A stretch of 64,000 nt of DNA from Isoetes taiwanensis (GCA_021234155.1 JAJEKV010000014.1:10247563-10311562); one strand, 5' to 3'; positions 32,497 to 46,250 are shown, counted from the stretch's first letter. The notes: a model not told the origin generated them from the letters alone. Made by a program: numbers and translations.

Positions 32497-34656
32497 AAAA
32501 GCTTAAAGATCTACAGTAGGTTTAGAGTAGTTAGATCAATTTGACTTTTGAGCACATTACTCTAATAAGTTGGTTTTATGTTTATAGATTTGGTTGACCA
32601 GAGAATGGTACAAGTGATTCCAAGAGAATAATTGTTACTAATGATTACCAAGTGTCATATGCAGGAGCATCCTTCTTCCATCTCTATCCACCTGTCTTAA
32701 AGTATTCCTACCATCCATTTAGCCTTCTATTCTTTTTCCACACCCTAACAGCACTCTGCAAAATCACCTTCACCATCATAGCAGAGTTGCAAGGATTTGA
32801 GACTAATTAGTTTGTGTGTTTCCATGACAGGTGCACCCTTTTCCCATTTTTTTCATCTGTCATAAGTCGTCCTGCCATCCATTTAAACTCCTTATTCTTG
32901 TTTTCATTCCCAAGAGGAAAAAAGCACTCTGCAATTCATCTTCACCACCGTAGCAGAGTTGCAATTGTTGAAGATCAAGGAGGAGACATGCATTTTCTTG
33001 TTTTGGCGAAATCTCAATACTTGCACACTCACTTCATCTCCATTCCATCACCACCCTGCCATATTCACACTCACTCTTACCTTTTTCCACTCACCATATC
33101 CCATTCACATCATTCTATCACCACATTCACACCTACTCCATCAACATTTGCACTTTATACTCTCACTCTACCATGTTCCTACTTAAACACCTTGGTACAA
33201 AGTTGAAGACCCCTCTAGTTGTTCACTTTTGACATCTCATGGCTGAGGGGACCAGCCATTTTCTTGTTTTGGCGAGATGTTGCCCCCAAAGGGCAACATG
33301 CTAATTGTGGTCTATGCATTCAAACTAGGTTAAGTCACTTTGGAAGACTAGGTCAAAGTTTGGAAGAGCTTGGTAGTCAAACATTGATGTGGAGGTCAAA
33401 GGATGCTTACCTTCTAGGTCAACAAGTGCTCAAGTTAAAAGTTCACAATTTTGAAGTTTGGAAGACTTCTGTATATGGTACCAAATCCTGATTCTCTCCC
33501 TCTTTCCCCACTTCTGTGAACATGTCTCATTCCCATTTGCTTTTATTTAACCATTGTGCCACTTCTCTACTATATTTGCCAAGTTTGCCTATCTCAATTA
33601 CTTCTCTAGCCATATTTTCCTTTCCTTTTATACATTTTTCTATACCCATCCTCTTGAGACCCCATTATTCTAGCCATTCTTATTTCCTATCTCTTTCACC
33701 TTCATGACCTTCACTCATTTTCTTTCTCCTATCTTTGCACTTCATGGTATTTCCTTACCCTAAGGCCTAAAGATGCCCTAGAATATGCTATGATTCCATC
33801 CCAAGTATACAAAGTTCCCATGGTCTCAAAAATTTCCAAGTATTCCTTGATTATTTTTAGAAAAAACATTAAGACCATGCTCGAGAATCTAAAAAATGCC
33901 AAAATACAGCATATTCTGAGTATATACCTGTGAAAATACGGAATCGTATCGCGCCATTTTCACGAAAAATACGGTCGGGAACCCTAAATTTGGGTTTCTA
34001 GCTCGAATCATGCCGGATTTGGTGCCATTGCCCTCGCAACCTATCTATTCTTACCCTCACGCCCTCTAAGAATTGAATGAACCCATAAACTAAGGCTAAG
34101 AATGAGGAATCATTTGAAAACCAAATATATACAGGAGATTCGACAACAGTATTTTTTCGAAGGCCCAGAAGCGTTCAAACCTTACAGTGATCAGTGCTAA
34201 GCATGACTTGAAGGATTTTGGAAGTCTCTGAGTACTCCCCGATCAGATCCTAAGAGATTTGGTTGAATTTATCTTCTAAAATTATTTGATGACCTGAGAT
34301 TGATATTCCCCTGCATTTGAAATACTGAAGTACTATTATTCATTATTATTATGATTGATTTACCTCCATATCAATGAAAATTTGATGCCAAGTTGAAGAA
34401 ATTCTCTCTGATATGATTCTTGACAATTTTGTCTTTCAAAAAATCTTATAAAAAATTCCCCTATGTTCTTAGTTGCTTTTGGTCCAGTTGCCCTCAATCC
34501 CTGAGACATCTGAGACCCATATGCTTTGAGAAAACCAAAAAATTCCATTTACAACTCGAGTTAGAAAAATTTGCACTCTGTTTTGACTGTTCTTGACTGT
34601 ATTTTGCCAAATCCGAATGCAAAAATACCTATGAGCATCTAAATGAAGATCTGACT
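32497..34656. other. No gene seen; 3' flank of Gypsy pol
   Basis: Non-coding, pyrimidine-rich in parts. The open frames (for example 32814-33206) are low-complexity Ser/His/Pro/Thr translations and are not credible genes. The phrase TTTTCTTGTTTTGGCGA occurs twice (about 32993 and 33261); it could mark primer-site-like ends, but no LTR pair was proven. Confidence 0.5.
32690..32965 (+). repeat. Diverged direct repeat (about 115 bp, two copies)
   Basis: 'CCATCCATTTA ... AGCACTCTGCAA ... ATC(A)TTCACCA(T/C)C(A/G)TAGCAGAGTTGCAA' occurs at about 32690-32800 and again at about 32850-32965, separated by a period near 167 bp. Confidence 0.7.
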
Positions 34657-35105
34657 TCATGCCACACTCCAGGCTACCTTGTGACATATTGGCTTTGAAA
34701 ATTCCCAAAAAAGTGGTCAGAAACTCTGGTTCCATTTCTCTGATTACTGTTTTACAGTTTGACTGTCATTGACCAATTTTTGACCCCACTTTAAGTTTGA
34801 ATATCCCTCAGGAAAACGATCTGACGTAGTCAGGGATTTCACCATTAGCTTCCTGCAACTTTTTTGTGCCAGTCCAAATCATCTGACCCAAAAATTTAAT
34901 CCATTGTTGACTGCTGCAACAATTTGAATCGAGGTTCCATTTTCTAGAAATGGGAAAGGCATGAAACTTTGAGTTTTTGGCTTTTTTGCTAGATTTATCC
35001 TACTGCGGTGATCACCTTAAGTGATCTGGAGATCCTAACTCCAATTTGGGTTTATACTCAAGTTGGCTTATTGTGGTTGACCTTTGAAGCCAGGTTGAGG
35101 GTCAA
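34657..35105 (+). repeat. Direct repeat R450, copy 1
   Basis: About 450 bp, from CCACACTCCAGGCTACC through TCCCTCAGGAAAACGATCTG to GAGGGTCAACA. It also occurs at 35609-36057 and 39150-39600. Its first 80 bp are the gag 3' end seen in copy 2. Confidence 0.85.
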
Positions 35106-35233
35106 CATTTTGGAGGTCCTACCGAAAACAGAAATTTCCAGCAGAGCAAGAACCACTGGAAGACCAGGAAGCCTCAGAACCCTGCAGAGATAGATCTCTT
35201 TCTCCAAGTTTTTCAACTGGATTACTTCAGAGT

Positions 35234-35695
35234 ATGCCTTACCAGTTTGAATTGAATGTGCCTATTCCATTGCCTACTTTTGATTCTAGCATGAGTGCTA
35301 ATACCTTTCTGAGAACTTTTGAAGATTACTACAGGGATTATGGCTTTAAAAAGGGATGCAAGTTCTCACAATTTGAGAAATGTTTTAAAGAGGAGAGTGA
35401 AGCTGGTGCTTGGCTGACTTATGAGAAACTTATGGGAACCACTTCCTGGGATGATCTTGTCACCAAGTTTTTAGACAGGTTTGGAAAACTTGCTGCTCCC
35501 AAGGACCTTGTTTTTCTCTATTTATGCAGGTGAAAGTGTCAGTCAATACAAGGAAAGGTTCAACACCTTCATGAATAGATGTCAGAAAGGCCAAGTTACC
35601 ATCCCCATGCCCACACTCCAGGCTACCCTTGTGACATATTGGCTTTGCAAATTCCCAAAAAAGTGGTCAGAAACTCTAGTTCCATTTCTCTGATC
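35234..35695 (+). pseudogene. Ty3/Gypsy gag fragment
   Basis: Two overlapping frames (35234-35533, 35481-35693) together show the retrotransposon gag pattern: FDSSMSANTFLRTFEDYYRD, GAWLTYEKLMGTTSWDDLVT, KFLDRFGKLAAPKDLVF, then YAGESVSQYKERFNTFMNRC and LVTYWLCKFPKKWSETLVPF. One frameshift lies near 35510, and a stop cuts the protein before any zinc knuckle. It has the same orientation as the pol at 29-32 kb but lies 2.7 kb downstream of it, so the order pol then gag is wrong for one intact element. Confidence 0.75.
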
Positions 35696-36057
35696 ACTGT
35701 TTTACAGTTTGACTGCCATTGACCAATTTTTGACCCCACTTTAAGTTTGAATATCCCTCAGGATAATGATCTGACTTAGTCAGGGATTTCACCATTAGCT
35801 TCCTGCAACTTTTTTGTGCCAGTCCAAATCATCTGACCAAAAAATTTAATCCATTGTTGACTGCTGCGACAATTTGAATCGAGGTTCCATTTTCTAGAAA
35901 TGGGAAAGGTATGAAACTTTGAGTTTTTGGCTTTTTTGCTAGATTTATCCTACACAGGCTGATCACCTTAAGTGATCGGAGATCCTAACTCAATTTGGGT
36001 TTATACTCAAGTTGGCTTATTGTGGTTGACCTTTGAAGCCGGGTTGAGGGTCAACAC
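35609..36057 (+). repeat. Direct repeat R450, copy 2
   Basis: Copy inside tandem unit 1. The first part is the C-terminal end of the gag relic; the rest (TTTGACTGCCATTGACCAAT ...) is non-coding. Confidence 0.85.
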
Positions 36058-37781
36058 TTACCTCAAGTTCCTTGAGATTCCTGATATTTCCTCAAGGTTT
36101 CCTCGAGATTCTAGTAGATTCCCCAAGATTTAGATTCTAACGAGATAGCAATCAATGCAAAGAGTCCAATGGCTTTGCTTGCTCTGACACCCCCACCGCA
36201 AGTTACAGACATTCGAAGTCAACTTGCGAGGAAATGGAGCATCATTTTAAATCCCTCAGGTGTTTTCTCTTCATCAAAGAAAACAATAAATCACAATGTA
36301 ACGTGGACGAAAAAAATGAAACTTGGAGAAATGCACCATCCTTTATACATGTTTAAATAGCATGTAGCTATATTTGAAAATGAACATTGCATTTTATAAT
36401 GTGGGAAAGTTGGAGTCGGATCTAATGCGGGAGATGGGTGACTACATTAGCCCTTACATGCGAGATAACCCCATCTAATTTATTTGTTAGCTTGTTCTCG
36501 AATCTTCTTGTGAGATCCAGCTATCTTGGAGCTATCTAACTTTTGCTTTCTTTGGTTTGGATGGCCGACCTTGATTGCTTTGGTTCCTAGGGTTTTGAAA
36601 CTATGTTTGTACCCTTTTTGGTATTCAAATGCTTTATTATATTTCTTGATTATTCTTTGTGTTTACCACAAGTTGGTTTGTAGTGTAGATGAATTTTCTT
36701 CTAGTGTCCTAGAGATTGTTGTTACTTATGATCATTCGGATCAGGATGTGTCGCAGGCTTTGGAGATATCTAGACCTTCCGCCACTTCTCCATCTGCGGG
36801 TTATGCTTCTGTTTTAGAGAATGTTCATCCCTTGAATTAGAACCGGACATGTCACATTTCGAGTTGAGTAAGACATAAAAATTATTGAGGTTGAATGGAT
36901 TTTTCCTCAAGTTTGCAAGATTTCTATATTCCCTAAGATTACTTTTAAGATTTCCTTGGGATCCCATTTAATTCTCCAAGCTTCCCTTTGATTCAATCAA
37001 GACTCCTAAATTTATTTCTCTAAAATTCCTTTACATTTCCTCAATATTCCCTTCAATTCTCCAAAATTTAGGTGTGCTTCCATCAAGATTCATCTTGATT
37101 TTCTAAGCTTACCTTCTCCAAGTTCCCGAGATTCCACGATATTTCCTCAAGTTTCCTAGGGATTCTAGTAGATTCCCCAAGATTTAGATTCTAACGAGAT
37201 AGCAATAAATGCAAAGAGTCCAATAGCTTTGCTTGCTCTGACACCCCCACTGCAAGTTACAGACATTCAAAGTCGACTTGCAAGGAAATGGAGCATCATT
37301 TTAAAGTACCAGGGGCAAGGCCCTTTAGAAAACAATAAATCACAATGTGGATTAAAAAATGAAACTTGGAGAAACACAACATCCTTTAAAGGAAACAATT
37401 GATTGCAACGTGCATGAAAAAATGAAAGTTGGAGAAATGCACCATCCTTTATACATGTTTAAATAGCATGTAGCTATATTTGAAAATGAACATTGCATTT
37501 TATAATGTGGGAAAGTTGGAGTCAGATCTAATGCGGGAGATGGGTGACTACATTAGCCCGCTTCTGTGCAGATAACCCCATCTAATTTATTTATTAGCTT
37601 GTTCTCGAATCTTCTTGTGAGATCCAGCTATCTTGGAGCTATCCGACTTTTGTTTTCTTTGATTTGGAGCTGGCCGACCTTGATTGCTTTGGTTCCTAGG
37701 GTTTTGGAACTATGTTTGTACCCTCTTTGGTATTCAAATGCTTTATTATATTTCTTGATTGTTCTTTGTGTTTACCACAAG

Positions 37782-38034
37782 TTTTTTTTTTTTTGATACG
37801 CAAGTGCTTAGCGATGCCCGTAATCGCATTGTGAAGGCGTACAAGTGTTCTTTCTTAAAGGATGACATCAAAAGTGTCATTTGGGAGCAATATCTTCAGA
37901 TTCATACCTACTCATAGCAAACAGCTGTGCTCATGGTGATTTGTGTTCTCTGCTTTTCTATGTTATGTACGTGGTGGGTAGTGTTGCTCTAGTGGATATC
38001 TTCTCCACTAGGTTTTGGGTCCCCCATGTACTCT
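37782..38034 (-). mobile_element. Small poly(A) retroposon with 17-bp target duplication, unit 1
   Basis: A 253-bp insertion, minus strand, ending in an A tail (T run on the plus strand at 37782). It is flanked by TTTGTGTTTAYCACAAG at 37765-37781 and 38035-38051 (one mismatch). The homologous sub-repeat at 36650-36680 has a single uninterrupted copy of that sequence, which is the empty site. Near its 5' end TAGTGGAGAAG fits a pol III A box, but no B box was seen, so it may be a SINE or a processed transcript copy. Confidence 0.8.
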
Positions 38035-38638
38035 TTTGTGTTTATCACAAGTTGGTTTGTAGTGTTGATGAATTTTCTTCTAGTGTCCTGGAGATTGTTG
38101 TTATTTATGATCATTCTGATCAGGATGTGTCGCAGGCTTTGGAGATATCTGGACCTTCCGCCACTTCTCCATCTCGGGGTATGCTTCTGTTTTAGAGAAT
38201 GTTCATCCCTTGAATTAGAACCCAGACATGTCCTTACACATTTTCTATGAGCAAGACATAAGAATTATTGAGGTTGAATGGATTTTTATATGTGGATGGA
38301 TTAATATGATAGGTTGAGTTCACTTATTTTATAGCTCGCTGAGGTGCTTGGTAATATCAATGTTTGCATGGGAATCGTCGGCCCTTTACAAAATCACAAG
38401 GCCAGGTATGAGCAGGGTGAGATCTTTGATGACTAGACGAAAGGAGTTATGAATTGCTTTGGAGAAACTGTATGAATGGTCATTTGAAAAGGAGTTATGA
38501 ATTGTTTTGGAGAAATTGTATGCATGGTCATTTGCAGTAAGTTATCGCTTAGGTTTCTGTTAATTTGTTTTATTGTTGTTTCATAAAGGTTATGTTGGGT
38601 GCCCACATAGGGCATTGTTGCATTGTATAATGTAACTA

Positions 38639-38995
<357 letters not shown>

Positions 38996-39149
38996 ATATT
39001 AACACCCACTGAGACTAGAGATGGTGCTGAGGTGATGACGGGCACCATTTCTTTTTTTGTTGTGTTGATGATTTTGTAATGGTGGTGAGGTGATGGCACC
39101 AACATCATGTGAGACTGTGCTCTTGGAAAGGCCAAGTTACCATCCCCAT

Positions 39150-39600
39150 GCCCACACTCCAGGCTACCCTTGTGACATATTGGCTTTGCAAATTCCCAAA
39201 AAAGTGGTCAGAAACTCTAGTTCCATTTCTCTGATCACTGTTTTACAGTTTGACTGCCATTGACCAATTTTTGACCCCACTTTAAGTTTGAATATCCCTC
39301 AGGATAATGATCTGACTTAGTCAGGGATTTCACCATTAGCTTCCTGCAACTTTTTTGTGCCAGTCCAAATCATCTGACCCAAAAATTTAATTCATTGTTG
39401 ACTGCTGCGACAATTTGAATCGAGGTTCCATTTTCTAGAAATGGGAAAGGTATGAAACTTTGAGTTTTTGGCTTTTTTGCTAGATTTATCCTACACAGAC
39501 TGATCACCTTAAGTGATCTGGAGATCCTAACTCCAATTTGGGTTTATACTCAAGTTGGCTTATTGTGGTTGACCTTTGAAGCCAGGTTGAGGGTCAACAC
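39150..39600 (+). repeat. Direct repeat R450, copy 3
   Basis: Copy inside tandem unit 2, nearly identical to copy 2 and so produced by the 3.5-kb duplication rather than independently. Confidence 0.85.
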
Positions 39601-41327
39601 TTACCTCCAAGTTCCTTGAGATTCCCTGATATTTCCTCAAGGTTTCCTCGAGATTCTAGTAGATTCCCCAAGATTTAGATTCTAACGAGATAGCAATCAA
39701 TGCAAAGAGTCCAATGGCTTTGCTTGCTCTGACACCCCCACCGCAAGTTACAGACATTCGAAGTCAACTTGCGAGGAAATGGAGCATCATTTTAAATCCC
39801 TCCCCGTCTTTTCTCTTCATGAAAGAAAACAATAAATCACAATGTAACGTGGACGAAAAAATGAAACTTGGAGAAATGCACCATCCTTTATACATGTTTA
39901 AATAGCATGTAGCTATATTTGAAAATGAACATTGCATTTTATAATGTGGGAAAGTTGGAGTCAGATCTAATGCGGGAGATGGGTGACTACATTAGCCCGC
40001 TTCTGTGCAGATAACCCCATCTAATTTATTTGTTAGCTTGTTCTCGAATCTTCTTGTGAGATCCAGCTATCTTGGAGCTATCTAACTTTTGCTTTCTTTG
40101 GTTTGGATGGCCGACCTTGATTGCTTTGGTTCCTAGAGTTTTGAAACTATGTTTGTACCCTTTTTGGTATTCAAATGCTTTATTATATTTCTTGATTATT
40201 CTTTGTGTTTACCACAAGTTGGTTTGTAGTGTAGATGAATTTTCTTCTAGTGTCCTAGAGATTGTTGTTACTTATGATCATTCGGATCAGGATGTGTCGC
40301 AGGCTTTGGAGATATCTAGACCTTCCGCCACTTCTCCATCTGCGGGTTATGCTTCTGTTTTAGAGAATGTTCATCCCTTGAATTAGAACCGGACATGTCG
40401 CACATTTGAGTGAGTAAGACATAAGAATTATTGAGGTTGAATGGATTTTTCCTCAAGTTTGCAAGATTTCTATATTCCCTAAGATTACTTTAAGATTTCC
40501 TTGGGATCCCATTTAATTCTCCAAGCTTCCCTTTGATTCAATCAAGACTCCCTAAATTTATTTCTCTAAAATTCCTTTACATTTCCTCAATATTCCCTTC
40601 AATTCTCCAAAATTTAGGTGTGCTTCCATCAAGATTCATCTTGATTTTCTAAGCTTACCTTCTCCAAGTTCCCTGAGATTCCCTGATATTTCCTCAAGTT
40701 TCCTAGGGATTCTAGTAGATTCCCCAAGATTTAGATTCTAACGAGATAGCAATAAATGCAAAGAGTCCAATAGCTTTGCTTGCTCGACACCCCTCACTGC
40801 AAGTTACAGACATTCAAAGTCGACTTGCAAGGAAATGGAGCATCATTTTAAAGTACCAAGCAGAACCCTTTAGAAAAACAATAAATCACAATGTGGATTA
40901 AAAAATGAAACTTGGAGAAACACAACATCCTTTAAAGGAAACAATTGATTGCAACGTGCATGAAAAAATGAAAGTTGGAGAAATGCACCATCCTTTATAC
41001 ATGTTTAAATAACATGTAGCTATATTTGAAAATGAACATTGCATTTTATAATGCGGGAAAGTGGGAGTCAGATCCAATGCGGGAGATGGGTGACTACATT
41101 AGCCCGCTTCTGTGCAGATAACCCCATCTAATTTATTTATTAGCTTGTTCTCGAATCTTCTTGTGAGATCCAGCTATCTTGGAGCTATTCGACTTTTGTT
41201 TTCTTTGATTTGGAGCTGGCCGACCTTGATTGCTTTGGTTCCTAGGGTTTTGGAACTATGTTTGTACCCTCTTTGGTATTCAAATGCTTTATTATATTTC
41301 TTGATTGTTCTTTGTGTTTACCACAAG

Positions 41328-41579
41328 TTTTTTTTTTTGATACATAAAGTGCTTAGCGATGCCCGTAATCGCATTGTGAAGGCGTACAAGTGTTCTTTCT
41401 TAAAGGATGACATCAAAAGTGTCATTTGGGAGCAATATCTTCAGATTCATACCTACTCATAGCAAACAGCTGTGCTCATGGTGATTTGTGTTCTCTGCTT
41501 TTCTATGTAAAGTACGTGGTGGGTAGTGTTGCTCTAGTGGATATCTTCTCCACTAGGTTTTGGGTCCCCCATGTACTCT
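41328..41579 (-). mobile_element. Small poly(A) retroposon, unit 2 copy
   Basis: Same insertion as in unit 1 with the same flanking duplication (41311-41327 and 41580-41596), so it was present before the 3.5-kb duplication. The A tail is slightly shorter. Confidence 0.8.
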
Positions 41580-42187
41580 TTTGTGTTTATCACAAGTTGG
41601 TTTGTAGTGTAGATGAATTTTCTTCTAGTGTCCTGGAGATTGTTGTTATTTATGATCATTACGATCGGGGGGATGTGTCTTGAGGCTTTGGAGATATCTG
41701 GACCTTAGCCACTTCTCCATCTCGGGGTATGCTTACGTTTTTAGAGAATGTTCATCCCTTGAATTAGAACCGGACATGTCCTTACACATTTTTCTATGAG
41801 CAAGACATAAGAATTATTGAGGTCGAATGGATTTTTATATGTGGATGGATTAATATGATAGGTTGAGTTCACTTATTTTATAGCTCGCTGAGGTGCTTGG
41901 TAATATCAATGTTTGCATGGGAATCGTCGGCCCTTTACAAAATCACAAGGCCAGGTATGAGCAGGGTGAGATCTTTGATGACTAGACGAAAGGAGTTATG
42001 AATTGCTTTGGAGAAACTGTATGAATGGTCATTTGAAAAGGAGTTATGAATTGTTTTGGAGGAATTGTATGCATGGTCATTTGCAGTAAGTTATCGCTTA
42101 GGTTTCTGTTAATTTGTTTTATTGTTGTTTCATAAAGGTTATGTTGGGTGCCCACATAGGGCATTGTTGCATTGTATAAGGTAACTA

Positions 42188-42556
<369 letters not shown>

Positions 42557-42687
42557 ATATTAACACCCACTGAGACTAGAGATGGTGCTGAGGTGATGAC
42601 GGGCACCATTTCTTTTTTTGTTGTGTTGATGATTTTGTAATGGTGGTGAGGTGATGGCACCAACATCATGTGAGACTGTGCTCTTGG

Positions 42688-44010
42688 AAGTGCGTTCTTA
42701 CAACTTAAATTATGAATGAATGATTTGACTTCATAAGGCCATGTGTTGTCATGTTTTCTTTGTGCGAGTGAAGGTGTTGCAATTTGCGAGCGTGGACCTC
42801 AAGTATGTTACACCCGATGGATTGTTGAGTAATAAGTTTCATGGCCATTGAATTAATAAAATTGTTGGCAATACACTTCCACCATGTTTTATGACAATAC
42901 ACAATTCATTTCTACATAAATCAATGGTTTGACAAGTGTGCCGTATTTTGAAAACCATGTATTCTGGTAAGACACTTGCAAATAACACAAAAATCGACCG
43001 ATAGATAGGCTTGTCATTCATCATAAGCAGTATAAAATGTTTGAATAGTATGAGTGAGGAGCTGACTATAGGAACAACGTCGAGCTACCCCACAAGAAAA
43101 TGAAATAATAAAGTATGCATGAGGCAATGATAAGGGCATTGGCAACAACTGCTCATTGGGATGAAAATCCCCACCCTTTTGGGTTTTCGAGAAAAAACCC
43201 TAACGAGAAATGGTCGCCAACAGCCTTGATAGTGGCCTGGAGAATCAAATGAAGTATAGCAATGTTGGACGCAAGAGTGAGAGGATGCCTAAGACAGAAA
43301 AATACCTGAATAGTAGAATACATGGAAGCACCCATTAATGGTTAGGGGGAAGAAGAGTGAGTATGATGGAGAAGCAACCTTCTAAACAAGATAAATAAGC
43401 TTTGTGAGATTGGTACAGATGATGTATGAAAAAATGTCATTAAGTGATAAAAGAGAAATTAGCGTCACCCTCAAGGTGGAAATAAACAGAATCATCCAAT
43501 GGGTGGAACAAAAGAACACTATGCAGGTGTAAAATCATCACTATAGCAATACGCGGTGGGTGGAAAACAATAAGGTCAGTAGTGAACATAAAACAAATTT
43601 GAAAAACAAATTTGAAAAACAAAACAAACTCAAACAACATATAAAATATAAGGGCAGTTTGGAAGCAATGGGCAAGGAAAGAGACACTGCTATGAGAAGA
43701 TGCCAATAACCGACCACAAGAATGAATATCACTTATATAGATGTTCGTCCCTTACGAGAATGCCGATCCAACGGCTCAGATCAATGCTATTTTATTAAGG
43801 GATTCGTAAAGAACACAAAAACCGACCGACTACCAGAGAACTTCCTTATCTATAAGCCAAGCCGATGAGAAACATCTAAATGGTGTTGAATTAGAACCAT
43901 ATAAACACAATGCAAAACGAGAATGTATCTAATATAAAAACCAAGTCACAAAAACTCAATGGATTGCCAAATGTAATATATTTCATATCAAGATAAAGCT
44001 AAGTATTAAA
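42688..44010. other. No gene seen; short LINE UTR scrap
   Basis: AT-rich with no recognisable coding. At about 43158-43205 'AAAATCCCCACCC', then 'GGGTTTTCGAGAAAAAACCC' match the LINE 3' UTR block seen at 22.3 and 44.1 kb. It looks like a decayed LINE 3' fragment on the minus strand. Confidence 0.45.
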
Positions 44011-44492
44011 AATAGAATAGAATAGAATAGAATTGTTTTTATCGTCCACGGAGACCAATCGGCCTATGGGACCCAATACAAAAAGCGCAGCAGTCACATT
44101 ACTGCCCGGATTAAAAAACCCCTGCCCCGAAGGGTTTTCGAGGGAAAAACCGTGGCAGCAATAAGACTGCTGACATCAATTAAATGGTTGACTGGGGGCA
44201 TATCTGAGCCCTCAAGTCCAGTACTTCCTGAATGTATGATCCGAGTGAGCGCACCGAAGTCGTGCCCAGTACTCATGTGTAGCGGCTCATCAGGTCTAAT
44301 CAACTGAGCATAGCGTGTCCGAATCTGATCATATGCTGGGCAGCTCTGGAAAGTGTGACACTCATTCCCGTCTGGCAGCACTGACAAACCCTATCCTGAC
44401 GTGGCTCCCCAATCCATCGACCTGTCTCAATCCGGAGATTGTGGGCACCTGTGCGAATGGAGGCGATATGCCTGCGCTTTTTCATGGGCAGA
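44011..44492 (-). mobile_element. LINE 3' fragment with CCHC domain and (TTCTA)n tail
   Basis: The minus strand carries MKKRRHIASIRTGAHNLRIE, TGRWIGEPRQDRVCQCCQTG (44300-44485) and, in a second frame, ECHTFQSCPAYDQIRTRYAQ (44094-44387). A deletion of the VIEDES part damages the knuckle. The UTR ends in GGTCTCCGTGGACGATAAAA and a TTCTA tail (44011-44033). Closely related to the copy at 23.2-23.8 kb. Confidence 0.88.
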
Positions 44493-44744
44493 TGATATAT
44501 GATGATGACTCAAAATAATCAGCTGAAAAATCCAAATGCTGTAAAAAATAACGTCGATACCATGTAAAACTAAATTTTGTCAGATAGAATGCAAGTGTGG
44601 CAAAAAAGATGCAATTTAACGGATTTGGAAAGCAATATGAAAATGTTTAAATAAAAGAGAAAGAGAAACAATAGTTCTGAAATGAAATGTCATAAGAAAA
44701 ATTTGCTAACATGCTTAAACCCATGAATAGATGCTCCAATAGTA

Positions 44745-44905
44745 CTTACCAGAACGAGAGACGAGGTTGAGGTAGAGATTTAGACATAGGAAGATAAACT
44801 CAAGAGGAAGGTCAAGAAGAAAATTGAGATTGAAGTCAAATTGTATTCCCTAGTGACGAGGTTCCAAAGATTAGGGGAATGGACGTGAACAAGAATGGGA
44901 GAGCC
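44745..44905 (+). repeat. Diverged direct repeat, copy 1
   Basis: 'GTACTTACCAGAACGAGAGA ... CCCTAGTGACGAGGTTCCAA ... GAACAAGAATGGGAGAG' corresponds to 45725-45890 at a period of about 975 bp. Confidence 0.6.
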
Positions 44906-44907
44906 AA

Positions 44908-44960
44908 AGAATAGAATAGAATAGATTTTTTAACGTCCACGAAGACCAAGAGGCCATACT
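44908..44960 (-). mobile_element. Very short LINE 3' end
   Basis: (AATAG)n tail followed by ATTTTTTAACGTCCACGAAG, then ACCAAGAGGCC: only the last ~35 bp of the LINE 3' UTR. It sits directly at the end of the 44745-44905 repeat copy. Confidence 0.7.
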
Positions 44961-46022
44961 AAGATCAGTAAGACAGGAGTTAAGCTAGCAAAATAGAAGT
45001 GGATGGCAACAAAATGTGATAAGACATGACACGTTTGTAAGGAATTTACTCCAGAAAATAAAAAGGGCTTGGATACTCCTCCTGCTAGGACGTTCAAGAT
45101 AGAATTGCTAAGGCCTACCATTTCTCATCGCTTGCTCCTGCCAAGCGTCAGTTGATCTTTGAGACTTATTTGAGTGTGTTGTCTTATGCATAAGTTGGTG
45201 GTCCTACACAGTGGATCATGACTGTCCTCTGAGATTTTAATCCCACTGTGCAGTTGTATCTGTCTTTTGGCTTAGAGTTTCAATATAGTTTGACGTCCTT
45301 CAAAAAAAGAAAAAACACATACAATGTAAAATGTCAAAAGGTCGCGAGTACTAGAAGAATAAAGAAAATGCTTTAAGACAAGTACCAAGCAAAGACTATC
45401 TCAATGAAAAGCCTAAATCCATAAAAATTCTAGTTAAAAAATGCAATGCAAAATAACAATTTTCCAAATATATACTTGTGACAAAAAATTGCAATGCAAC
45501 GCATTTGTAAATAGTAAAAAAACCTACATAAAAGAGAAATGACAGTGCGAAGCCTAATGCACAAGGAAAAATGATACACATTGCCTAAATCCCATGAATA
45601 TAAGCCAAGGCAAGGAGTACTTGCAAAAATGATTACCAAGGTGGAGTTAGTCATATTAATCCTAATGCAGGACCAAAGATATGGATCAAATATAGGCAAT
45701 AAATTAGACAAATTGAATGAGTAGTACTTATAAAATGAGGGACAAGGTTGAGTTAGAGGGTGCAGATATATTAGTGCAAAGTCAAAAGGAATGTCAAGAA
45801 GGAAATTAAGGTTTAAGCAAATTGAATTCCCTAGCAAGGAGGTTCACAAGGTCGGTGGAATGGCCCTGAACAAGAATAAAAGAGCGAAGGTGAAGACTAA
45901 GATAGTAAGGTCGAGGTTGGACATAAAGGCCGAACAGACATGGTAAAAAAGGTGAAGCAATCGATCAAAGTGGAGGTCAAGCTCAAGGTCAAAGTGAAAA
46001 CACCTATAATACTATAAGAAGG
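44961..46022. other. No gene seen
   Basis: Apart from the direct-repeat copy at 45720-45890, this stretch shows only short AT-rich frames without recognisable domains. Confidence 0.45.
45720..45890 (+). repeat. Diverged direct repeat, copy 2
   Basis: 'GTACTTATAAAATGAGGGAC ... CCCTAGCAAGGAGGTTCACA ... GAACAAGAATAAAAGAG' matches copy 1 with many substitutions. No LINE end is present at this copy. Confidence 0.6.
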
Positions 46023-46250
46023 TAAAGTAAACAATGGCCAAATACTTAGTCAACTGGTACGCCAAAATTGATACAAATATAAATATGCTCTAGTATATAG
46101 ATAAAACCAAAAATTGAAAAGTAAATAATGTATGTTGAGTAAACAATTGTCAAATACAGTCAACTGATGCCAAAATCGATACAAACACAAATATGCTCTA
46201 ATATATAGATAAAAGCAAGAATTGAAATGTAAATGGTATATGATGAGTAG
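46023..46250 (+). repeat. Tandem repeat, about 113-bp unit, two copies
   Basis: 'AGTAAACAATGGCCAAATAC ... ATATGCTCTAGTATATAGAT' is followed by 'AGTAAACAATTGTCAAATAC ... ATATGCTCTAATATATAGAT'. Both copies are recognisable over nearly their full length. Confidence 0.8.

Noticed and set aside
32814-33206. 130-codon plus-strand ORF rich in His, Ser, Thr and Pro
   Set aside because: Low-complexity pyrimidine-rich DNA; overlapping frames are equally open.
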